DNA of 7,966 nucleotides from Candidatus Apopatosoma intestinale (GTDB lineage: Bacteria; Bacillota; Clostridia; Oscillospirales; CAG-272): positions 1 through 7,966 of the forward strand of contig JAGHUY010000114.1 of NCBI GenBank assembly GCA_018064545.1, read 5' to 3'. A program made the position numbers and the translations under genes. The notes under the pieces are model-generated. The model was not told the origin of the DNA. It saw only the letters and a list, made by a program, of their open reading frames with translations, and did no database searches. Below are positions 1 through 4,891 of the stretch, in pieces (position 1 is the first letter of the stretch; each line of letters starts with the position of its first letter).

Positions 1-238
1 CGCTCAGATCGTCCGAACCTGTTATCTGCTCTGTTATGGTTCTAATTCTATTCTCCACCTGCTCCATATATGCCAATGCCGACGAATCTTTTGAAAAATC
101 CTGTCCGTTTGCCTCTTTTTCCGTTCCGCTCCTGCCAAGAGAGCCGATCAGTATCAACAAAAGGCCGAGACATCCGAGGAGAATGAGGCCGATTTTCTTC
201 TTTTTCGTCGTCAGCCCTCCAAGCGAAAAAAACGCCAT
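1..238 (-). CDS. spoIIIAG: SpoIIIAG, stage III sporulation protein AG (N-terminal part, cut by window edge)
   Basis: Seventh gene of the spoIIIA operon; only the first 79 codons are present. In the known complex SpoIIIAG forms a large ring in the intermembrane space as part of the mother cell-forespore channel. The visible part fits: a short cytoplasmic N-terminus ending in a lysine run (TTKKKK), one membrane helix at about residues 16-35 (IGLILLGCLGLLLILIGSL), a polar linker, then AYMEQVENRIRTITEQITG. That last stretch resembles the start of the SpoIIIAG ring-building domain, which has a similar helix followed by a G-x-D-D segment. The ATG at 238 lies one base after the spoIIIAF stop and has an AAGGGG ribosome binding site at 245-250, six bases upstream. 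Identification rests on this pattern plus the gene order; the conserved C-terminal domain is outside the window. Confidence 0.9.
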   Translation of the reverse strand, partial: MAFFSLGGLTTKKKKIGLILLGCLGLLLILIGSLGRSGTEKEANGQDFSKDSSALAYMEQVENRIRTITEQITGSDDLS

Positions 239-239
239 A

Positions 240-731
240 TTATTCCCCTTTCCGTACTGTGATTATGGTCTTTCGCAAAAACATTTCATATAAATCAGAA
301 CGGACAGCCTCCGCGCGGGAGAGATCAGGCAGTATGACAATCAACTCCGTGATCTCGATTTCCTCGGTATTGTCCGTCCGAAGCAAAGCTTTTGCGAACA
401 CCGTCTCCCGGGGAAAGCCGTATTTCCCGCTCACATAGTCGGCTACCGATTCCTCGATCCGCTCTTTACTCTGTTCAATGAGAAGTGTTTTGGCGTCCGC
501 TCCGCCGGCTTCTCCTGCGGATTCCCCGTACTCCTCGGGAAGTTCCGCTATCCGGTCGGGAACGGACGAGAGTGTTTGCAGGATCGGAACGCAGAGAGCC
601 GCGGTCAGACAAAGCATACAAATATACCGGATATACCGTTTGATCCCCCCCTCCGGAGAAAGCGAAATCACAATACCGGATACCGCCAAAACGGAGAGAA
701 ACATCATGATAAAATCTTTGATTTCCGCCAT
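240..731 (-). CDS. spoIIIAF: SpoIIIAF, stage III sporulation protein AF
   Basis: Membrane subunit of the SpoIIIA-SpoIIQ channel, expected in the mother-cell membrane facing the forespore. About 163 residues, shorter than the roughly 200 of the Bacillus protein. Two membrane helices lie at the N-terminus (about residues 7-25 and 33-53, including IRYICMLCLTAALCVPIL). A soluble acidic domain follows, ending in a beta-strand-rich part (EEIEITELIVILPDL) like the ring-building-motif domain known for this family. Two adjacent ATGs exist, at 734 and 731. I chose 731 because GAGG at 737-740, inside the spoIIIAE stop region, is then five bases away rather than two; the other start adds one Met. The gene follows spoIIIAE by a few bases and precedes spoIIIAG by one base. 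Overall sequence conservation is low in this family, so the call leans partly on position. Confidence 0.9.
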   Translation of the reverse strand: MAEIKDFIMMFLSVLAVSGIVISLSPEGGIKRYIRYICMLCLTAALCVPILQTLSSVPDRIAELPEEYGESAGEAGGADAKTLLIEQSKERIEESVADYVSGKYGFPRETVFAKALLRTDNTEEIEITELIVILPDLSRAEAVRSDLYEMFLRKTIITVRKGE

Positions 732-738
732 CATTTCC

Positions 739-1845
739 TCACGAACCGATGCAGGCCATGACCGCCAGCGTCACCGTAAAAAAAGCGGTAACAAGAGCCG
801 AAGCCCCCATCAGAAAGCCGACGATACCGCTCATCTGCTGCAAAAATTTACTCTCTTTGTCCAGCATCAGGATTCCGGCGGCCACGGAAGAGAGTTCCAA
901 AAATAACCGGTTGACCGCGAGATACAGAATGGGAAACAGCATCACGATCACAACGGCGACCGCCCCGGCCATGCCTGTAACGGAGCGAACCACATTAAGT
1001 CCTCCGGTGATCGTGGCAAGAGCGTCGCCGATGGCACTTCCGACGATCGGAACGAGTCCGCCGACCGCGAATTTGACACCCTTCAAGGCCAGCTCGTCGG
1101 CACTTTTTGCGACCACGCTCTGAATGGCCAAAACAATCGTAAGAAGCAGAGAGACAAACGTCATGGTAAACGTCAGTATCCGGGAAATGATCGCGATCAT
1201 CCCGGACAGATCGACCGTGGAGCATAGTGCACTGCCGACGGAAATCGCGAGCGTGATTTGCAGAACGGGAAACAGCAGTCCGCCGCAGAGCGATTCCAGA
1301 AACGCCAAAATGAGTGTCAGCATCCCGCCCGACACCGTGGCCGTCGTCACCTTGCCGCAAGCATACAAAAGAGCCGTCATGATCGGGGCGATGGCCGTGA
1401 TAAACTGATGAAGATAGCCGACAAAACGCTCCATGCAGGAGAATAAATCCCCCGTTATGCGAAAGACCGCTCCGCACACACAGACGACGGATATGTAGGA
1501 AAACACCGTTTGGATCGCCGGGCTTGTCACCGTGGAACCGAGCGTTTTCATCACCGAAGACAGGATGAGGAGACCCATAACAAAGGCGAGGTTCCGAAAA
1601 GCACCGGGCAGAACGGCGGATAAAACCGTTCCGACGGTGCGAAAAAAGAAACCGACGTTGACAGTATCCAGCACGCTTCCGGCCTCCGAATCGAAAAAAT
1701 CGGTCGGAATGAGCGAACGGATTTCTTCCGGCAAAGTCCCGTAAAGACGGTTCGTCCCGAAATCCTCTGCCGCCCCGGCACGGAGCGGGATGGAAAAAAC
1801 AACAAGAGCCATCAGAAAAAACAGCCATTTTCCTTTTTTCATCAT
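739..1845 (-). CDS. spoIIIAE: SpoIIIAE, polytopic membrane protein of the SpoIIIA complex
   Basis: Large multi-spanning membrane subunit of the mother-cell-to-forespore channel; 368 residues, near the usual 380-400. The N-terminus looks like a cleavable signal peptide: basic MMKKGK, hydrophobic core to about residue 19, then RAGAA with likely cleavage near residue 26. A soluble stretch to about 65 follows, then some seven hydrophobic segments. The family's most conserved part is present at about 246-290: KSADELALKGVKFAVGG, then LVPIVGSAIGDAL and a glycine-rich run. Start codons ATG occur in tandem at 1845 and 1842. The ribosome binding site is weak (GAAAG only) and the upstream gene stops four bases before the start, so translation is probably coupled to spoIIIAD. 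Family assignment is secure from the conserved block and gene order. Confidence 0.96.
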   Translation of the reverse strand: MMKKGKWLFFLMALVVFSIPLRAGAAEDFGTNRLYGTLPEEIRSLIPTDFFDSEAGSVLDTVNVGFFFRTVGTVLSAVLPGAFRNLAFVMGLLILSSVMKTLGSTVTSPAIQTVFSYISVVCVCGAVFRITGDLFSCMERFVGYLHQFITAIAPIMTALLYACGKVTTATVSGGMLTLILAFLESLCGGLLFPVLQITLAISVGSALCSTVDLSGMIAIISRILTFTMTFVSLLLTIVLAIQSVVAKSADELALKGVKFAVGGLVPIVGSAIGDALATITGGLNVVRSVTGMAGAVAVVIVMLFPILYLAVNRLFLELSSVAAGILMLDKESKFLQQMSGIVGFLMGASALVTAFFTVTLAVMACIGS

Positions 1846-1849
1846 ACTT

Positions 1850-2233
1850 TCATTTCATCATTTCCGTTGCCAAAGTGAGAAGTTCCCGGATGATCGGCAA
1901 TCCCAGCAAAAGAATCCCGGCCTTAGCGGCAAATTCCAGTTTGGAGGCGATGGCGTTTTCCCCGCAATCGTGGCAAAAATCCACCGCCGACTGCGAAAGA
2001 AGGCCGATGCCGAGGGCTTTCAGAATCGTAGAAGCGTACAGCGTAAATGAACCGACGTCCGACAGTTCCTTTACAAAATCCACCATCGGATAGACCGTAG
2101 CAAGAGCCGAGGTCAGTAAAATCGTTCCCGTGACGACGGAAAGCGGAATCGCAAATTCGCTTTTGGCCGATCGGACGACAAGGATCGCCGCCACACCGAG
2201 AACGGCGATACCGCACAGTTTCAGAACCGTCAT
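1850..2233 (-). CDS. spoIIIAD: SpoIIIAD, small membrane protein of the SpoIIIA complex
   Basis: 127 residues, close to the roughly 130 typical of the family. It is an integral membrane protein with hydrophobic helices at about 3-20, 29-52, 63-80 and 100-125, and belongs to the same SpoIIIAC/AD superfamily as its neighbour SpoIIIAC. Recognisable family features are the SEFAIPLSVVTGTILL segment, the central KELSDVGSFTLYASTILKAL segment and the C-terminal KAGILLLGLPIIRELL helix. The ATG at 2233 overlaps the spoIIIAC stop codon (ATGA, 2230-2233). No good ribosome binding site lies in front of it: the nearest purine run, AAGGG, is about 12 bases upstream. Its translation is therefore probably coupled to spoIIIAC. 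The precise biochemical role of AD within the channel is not established. Confidence 0.95.
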   Translation of the reverse strand: MTVLKLCGIAVLGVAAILVVRSAKSEFAIPLSVVTGTILLTSALATVYPMVDFVKELSDVGSFTLYASTILKALGIGLLSQSAVDFCHDCGENAIASKLEFAAKAGILLLGLPIIRELLTLATEMMK

Positions 2234-2424
2234 AGATCAAAAATGCCCTTGATCGTATCGAAAAGACCGCCGATCTCCCCGACGAGCAGAAACAGGACGA
2301 TGACGATGCCGGCGATCGTCACGAACAACGCCTGCTCGTCCCGCCCGGATTTGGCGAGAATCTGATTGGCCACCGTTACCAGCAGTCCGATCCCCGCCAC
2401 TTTCAGTATCAATTCCGTATTCAA
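2230..2424 (-). CDS. spoIIIAC: SpoIIIAC, small membrane protein of the SpoIIIA complex (TTG start)
   Basis: 64-residue protein with two membrane helices (about 5-22 and 33-52) joined by a short polar loop, NQILAKSGRDEQA, that is typical of SpoIIIAC. The usual length is 65-70. It acts in the mother-cell membrane as part of the SpoIIIA complex. The initiation codon is TTG at 2424: no ATG or GTG is available in frame upstream of the conserved N-terminus, and a strong GGGAGG site at 2430-2435 lies five bases before it. The gene sits 17 bp after the spoIIIAB stop and overlaps spoIIIAD by four bases. A non-ATG start before a translationally coupled partner may set the level of both AC and AD; that is inference. 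Confidence 0.95.
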   Translation of the reverse strand: MNTELILKVAGIGLLVTVANQILAKSGRDEQALFVTIAGIVIVLFLLVGEIGGLFDTIKGIFDL

Positions 2425-2429
2425 TCCTA

Positions 2430-2435
2430 CCTCCC
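2430..2435 (-). promoter_or_regulatory. Ribosome binding site deciding the TTG start of spoIIIAC
   Basis: GGGAGG on the minus strand in the 17-bp gap between spoIIIAB and spoIIIAC, five bases before TTG at 2424. It is the only strong site near and supports the non-ATG start. Confidence 0.8.
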
Positions 2436-2441
2436 GAAATC

Positions 2442-2942
2442 TTACAGGAACAGAAGAGCCGCCATCGCTCCGACCGTCAGACCGAGTGTCTGATACAGCT
2501 TGACGTTTTTGGCACAGACGCTTCTCTGCTTTTCCGTTTCTTTGGTCATGGCTTTGATATAATACTCAAAACTGTTCATCTGCATTTCCTCATTGCTTTT
2601 TCCGATACACGAACCGAAAGCAAGAACGATCTGAGCCTGCTCCCGGGAAAGCATTATTCTGTCCCGACAAGCGGCAAAAGCCTCTTCCCAGCGGTTTTGA
2701 TAGACCCCGTCTCCCTCTTGTGACAGGCAGTCGAGAAACCCCGTTTTTGAAAGAACCTCATCCCGGTAGTCCCGATAAATCTGCTTGGTCGGCGCGAGAA
2801 AATAATGAATCTGGTTTTTGATATATTCAAAAAAATTCAAGAACGCCTCGCACTGTCTCGTGCGTTCTTTCTCCTGTCCCGCCAAAAGGATGCCGCACCC
2901 GAAAACCGAGCAAAACAGAAATCCGGCTCCCACCCACCTCAT
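2442..2942 (-). CDS. spoIIIAB: SpoIIIAB, stage III sporulation protein AB
   Basis: 166 residues, the expected family length (about 170). An N-terminal membrane helix (MRWVGAGFLFCSVFGCGILL) is followed by a mainly helical domain of about 125 residues and a C-terminal hydrophobic helix (TLGLTVGAMAALLFL). The body is thought to resemble type II secretion F proteins, fitting its pairing with the SpoIIIAA ATPase. The segment ending GKSNEEMQMNSFEYY matches the conserved G-K/T-S-x-x-E-x-Q region. An ATG 26 codons further upstream, at 3020, is in frame but would add an unlikely tail buried in spoIIIAA. The ATG at 2942 overlaps the spoIIIAA stop (ATGA) and has GGAGG at 2950-2954, seven bases upstream, so it is clearly the better start. 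Confidence 0.95.
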   Translation of the reverse strand: MRWVGAGFLFCSVFGCGILLAGQEKERTRQCEAFLNFFEYIKNQIHYFLAPTKQIYRDYRDEVLSKTGFLDCLSQEGDGVYQNRWEEAFAACRDRIMLSREQAQIVLAFGSCIGKSNEEMQMNSFEYYIKAMTKETEKQRSVCAKNVKLYQTLGLTVGAMAALLFL

Positions 2943-3901
2943 GACGGTTCCTCCGAAGAAAGATCGAACGATCTGTTCTGCCATGCATCGAAAACGTGAA
3001 AGGAAAACCGTTTTTCCCATCCTTTTCTCCGCAGACCGATATAATAGCGAAAAATGCCGGCGTCCCGTAACAGACGGATATTCGGCCTTTCAAACAGCAT
3101 CGTTTCATTTTCGGCATGCGCGGAAGCGATCAGAGGAACGCCGCTGTTCTGCGCCGTGAGGATCGCCGCGGATTCCTCCGCCGTACCGATCTCGTCGCAG
3201 ATCACGGCCTCCGCCGCAAGCGTTCTTGTCGCAATCTCAATGCCTTTCGCCCTCGGATAGCCGTACAGTACGTCGATCAGCGTGCAGTTCATCGCCTCCT
3301 CCTGATAGAGTTCCCCGCGTGTGTCGATCAGCGCGATACGACGCTCCCGGAGAGAGGCGGCAACATCCCTGAGAAGCGTCGTTTTGCCGATGCCGGGCGG
3401 CGCGTAAAACAGGGTCGGACGGATCGCCCCATCTTCGCAGATCAGCGGAAGAACGGGCCCCGCGATTCCGAAAACTCCGTGCGGAATCCGGATGGAAAGC
3501 GAGGTGATCCCGTAAACGCTTTTCAGCCGGTCGTCATCACACCTGGCGTGGCCGCACAGACCGACCCGATAGCCCCCGTCCAAAAACAGATAGCCCTCTT
3601 TCATGGTCTCCCCGTACGTATGCACGGAATCTTCGCAAAGGAGCGAGAGCGTCTGCGCCACATCCTCGGCCGAGCAATAGACGAAACGCTCCGGAAAACG
3701 GCAGACGTTTTGTCCCGCCACCGTTACGGAAAAGAGCCCTCCCGCACGGAATCGGAGTTCGGAAATCCAGTCCTCGTGCGCCGGATTCGAGCGAACGTAT
3801 TCACGGACGGTATCGGCAAAGCGCGCCGGAAGATACCGTAAAATATGAGAAAGCGGCCGGTTTTTCCCCGAAACGGCCGCTTGAACCGACGTACTGACCA
3901 T
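2939..3901 (-). CDS. spoIIIAA: SpoIIIAA, ATPase of the SpoIIIA channel complex
   Basis: Cytoplasmic ATPase of the mother cell, related to secretion ATPases, thought to power or assemble the SpoIIIA-SpoIIQ channel that keeps late forespore transcription going. 320 residues, near the usual 305-330. The N-terminal domain (about 15-160) carries the family signature around EGYLFLDGGYRVGLCGHA (102-119). The nucleotide-binding domain has a P-loop APPGIGKTT (167-175), an aspartate-containing LIDTRGELYQ (191-200), a Walker B VICDEIG (233-239) and a TA/SAH sensor-like SAHAEN (260-265). The first P-loop position is Ala rather than the canonical Gly; K173 and T174 are kept, so the enzyme is probably active. 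The ATG at 3901 has GGAGGA at 3907-3912, five bases upstream. First gene of the operon, directly behind a SigE-like promoter. Confidence 0.97.
   Translation of the reverse strand: MVSTSVQAAVSGKNRPLSHILRYLPARFADTVREYVRSNPAHEDWISELRFRAGGLFSVTVAGQNVCRFPERFVYCSAEDVAQTLSLLCEDSVHTYGETMKEGYLFLDGGYRVGLCGHARCDDDRLKSVYGITSLSIRIPHGVFGIAGPVLPLICEDGAIRPTLFYAPPGIGKTTLLRDVAASLRERRIALIDTRGELYQEEAMNCTLIDVLYGYPRAKGIEIATRTLAAEAVICDEIGTAEESAAILTAQNSGVPLIASAHAENETMLFERPNIRLLRDAGIFRYYIGLRRKGWEKRFSFHVFDAWQNRSFDLSSEEPS
2950..2954 (-). promoter_or_regulatory. Ribosome binding site deciding the spoIIIAB start
   Basis: GGAGG on the minus strand inside the last codons of spoIIIAA, seven bases before the ATG at 2942. 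It supports 2942 over the longer frame beginning at 3020, which has no such site. Confidence 0.8.
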
Positions 3902-3924
3902 ACCATTCCTCCGTTTTCTGTTTC

Positions 3925-3953
3925 AATATATGAACTCGTCCGTGAAAATATAC
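3925..3953 (-). promoter_or_regulatory. SigE-type promoter of the spoIIIA operon
   Basis: Minus-strand -35 GTATATT (3947-3953), 14-base spacer, then -10 CATATATT (3925-3932). This closely matches the mother-cell sigma-E pattern (ATATT-type -35, 14-bp spacing, CATA-x-A/T-x-T-type -10). Transcription would start near 3918, leaving a leader of under 20 bases that still contains the spoIIIAA ribosome binding site. spoIIIA is a known SigE-dependent operon in Bacillus, so sequence and context agree. It was matched by eye and not scored with a weight matrix. Confidence 0.82.
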
Positions 3954-3984
3954 AAAAAAAGCAGACGGCCGTCTGACCGTCTGC
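3954..3984 (-). terminator. Intrinsic terminator downstream of rpe
   Basis: On the minus strand an 8-bp perfect GC-rich stem, GCAGACGG paired with CCGTCTGC (3961-3984), has an 8-base loop and is followed at once by seven T residues (3960-3954). It lies 20 bases after the rpe stop and ends one base before the -35 of the spoIIIA promoter, insulating the two units. Confidence 0.9.
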
Positions 3985-4004
3985 AAGATAAATTATGGTT
4001 TATT

Positions 4005-4667
4005 TCATTTAACGCTTTCCGCCGCATGGCGAAGGTTATGAATGGCCTCTCCGCGGTCGGACGCGCGGAAAACGGAGGAACCGGCGACAAACACATCAGC
4101 ACCGGCTTCCGACGCGGTAACGACCGTCTGCGCGTTGATGCCGCCGTCCACTTCGAGTTCGATCACACGGCCGGACTCCTTGATCATCTGACGGACAGCG
4201 CGGACGCTTGCCATCGTTTCGGGCATAAAACTCTGTCCTCCGAAACCCGGCTCCACCGTCATGACGAGAATCATATCCAGATCGGAAAGAAACGGTTTCA
4301 GAACGGAAGCAGGGGTGGCCGGTTTGATGGAGATCGCGGCCTTTTTGCCCAACCGGTGAATCTCACGCAGAACCGCGGCCGGATCGTCGCAACTCTCATA
4401 ATGAATGGTGATGATGTCCGCGCCCGCCTCGGCAAACACCCCGACGTAGCGGATGGGATCGGTGATCATCAGATGAACATCAAAGACCATGGCGGACTGT
4501 GCGCGGATCGAATGGATCACGCACGGACCAAACGAGATATTCGGCACAAACACTCCGTCCATCACGTCCAGATGCAGATACTCCGCCCCGCCGGCTTCCA
4601 CACTCTTTACCTCGTCGGCCAGATGAGAAAAATCACAAGCGAGAACGGAAGGAGAAATCTTGCACAT
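4005..4667 (-). CDS. rpe: Ribulose-phosphate 3-epimerase
   Basis: Cytosolic enzyme interconverting ribulose 5-phosphate and xylulose 5-phosphate in the pentose phosphate pathway. 220 residues, the standard length of this TIM-barrel family. All signature segments are present: SPSVLACDF (5-13), HLDVMDGVFVPN (32-43), FDVHLMI (62-68), MTVEPGFGGQSFMP (136-149), VDGGIN (173-178) and AGSSVF (195-200). Expected metal ligands and catalytic acids are in place: H32, D34, H65 and D174, with S7 in the active site. The ATG at 4667 has GGAGG at 4674-4678, six bases away. It is transcribed as its own unit, between the kinase terminator upstream and its own terminator downstream. In many Firmicutes rpe sits beside rsgA and the prkC/stp genes; here its downstream neighbour is spoIIIA. 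No clear rpe promoter was found. Confidence 0.97.
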   Translation of the reverse strand: MCKISPSVLACDFSHLADEVKSVEAGGAEYLHLDVMDGVFVPNISFGPCVIHSIRAQSAMVFDVHLMITDPIRYVGVFAEAGADIITIHYESCDDPAAVLREIHRLGKKAAISIKPATPASVLKPFLSDLDMILVMTVEPGFGGQSFMPETMASVRAVRQMIKESGRVIELEVDGGINAQTVVTASEAGADVFVAGSSVFRASDRGEAIHNLRHAAESVK

Positions 4668-4697
4668 AAGGCACCTCCAAAATCAAAAATCGATTTA

Positions 4698-4714
4698 TGT
4701 CAAACGGTGTCAAA
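4698..4714. repeat. Tandem heptamer TGTCAAA-CGG-TGTCAAA upstream of rpe
   Basis: TGTCAAA at 4698-4704 and again at 4708-4714, a 10-bp period (one helical turn), 31 bases upstream of the rpe start codon. On the minus strand it reads TTTGACA twice and so resembles two -35 elements, but no acceptable -10 follows either at 16-18 bp. It may be an operator or a chance duplication. Confidence 0.4.
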
Positions 4715-4736
4715 GAAACCCGTTTTTCCATATAAT
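4707..4736 (+). promoter_or_regulatory. Possible plus-strand promoter inside the rpe upstream region
   Basis: A perfect TATAAT at 4731-4736 with GTGTCA (4 of 6 to TTGACA) at 4707-4712, spacer 18. It would fire away from rpe and start near 4743, exactly at the left arm of the inverted repeat 4742-4822. The -35 is mediocre and there is no plus-strand gene downstream other than a possible short RNA. Confidence 0.3.
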
Positions 4737-4741
4737 ACCGT

Positions 4742-4822
4742 ATAAAAGCCGCCGATAGGCCCGCGCGGAAGCGAAAGAAAACGACGTGAAACCCTCATGG
4801 CGCGGAAACGTCGGCTTTTTAT
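4742..4822 (+). ncRNA. Candidate structured RNA (small RNA on +, or rpe leader structure on -)
   Basis: This non-coding stretch of about 80 bases between the kinase terminator and rpe folds as an interrupted hairpin. The outer stem pairs AAAAGCCG (4744-4751) with CGGCTTTT (4812-4819). The inner all-GC stem pairs CCGCGC (4761-4766) with GCGCGG (4800-4805). The apical loop is large and A-rich, and contains ACCCTCATG. On the plus strand it begins where the TATAAT at 4731 would start transcription and ends in five T residues after the stem, like a short self-terminating RNA. On the minus strand the complementary fold would sit in an rpe leader. It matches no RNA family or riboswitch that I recognise, and the strand is uncertain. 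Confidence 0.25.
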
Positions 4823-4831
4823 AAAACACAC

Positions 4832-4862
4832 AAAAAACCGCAGGCAAGTTTTTTGCCTGCGG
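4832..4862 (-). terminator. Intrinsic terminator of the two-component operon
   Basis: Minus-strand stem of 10 bp, CCGCAGGCAA with TTGCCTGCGG (4838-4862), a 5-base loop, and six T residues right after it (4837-4832). It lies 29 bases after the histidine kinase stop codon. No T run follows on the plus strand, so it works for the kinase only. Confidence 0.92.
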
Positions 4863-4891
4863 TAAAATTATAATCGGTTTTTATTCTTTTG

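Noticed and set aside
36..293. 85-codon plus-strand open frame at the left edge
   Set aside because: Antisense to spoIIIAG and the end of spoIIIAF, with no ribosome binding site. The spoIIIAG reading matches family, position and a good Shine-Dalgarno.
995..1828. 277-codon minus-strand open frame within spoIIIAE
   Set aside because: Out-of-frame shadow of spoIIIAE, rich in Arg/His/Gly. The correct frame has the signal peptide, membrane helices and conserved family block.
2943..3020. N-terminal extension of spoIIIAB to the ATG at 3020
   Set aside because: It adds 26 polar residues before the membrane helix and lies wholly inside spoIIIAA. The ATG at 2942 has GGAGG and the ATGA overlap.
3116..3841. 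241-codon plus-strand open frame opposite spoIIIAA
   Set aside because: Arg/Asp-rich product of the kind produced by the antisense of a GC-rich gene; no ribosome binding site or domain, and it lies fully inside spoIIIAA.
3930..4745. 271-codon open frame on the plus strand opposite rpe
   Set aside because: Antisense shadow of rpe, whose family motifs are complete. The frame also crosses the rpe terminator and the SigE-type promoter, has no ribosome binding site, and its translation has no recognisable domain.
4818..4847. TTGCCT-N18-TATAAA on the minus strand as the rpe promoter
   Set aside because: The -35 lies inside the terminator stem and matches only 4 of 6 bases, and the spacing is long. 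Kept only as a possibility in the findings.
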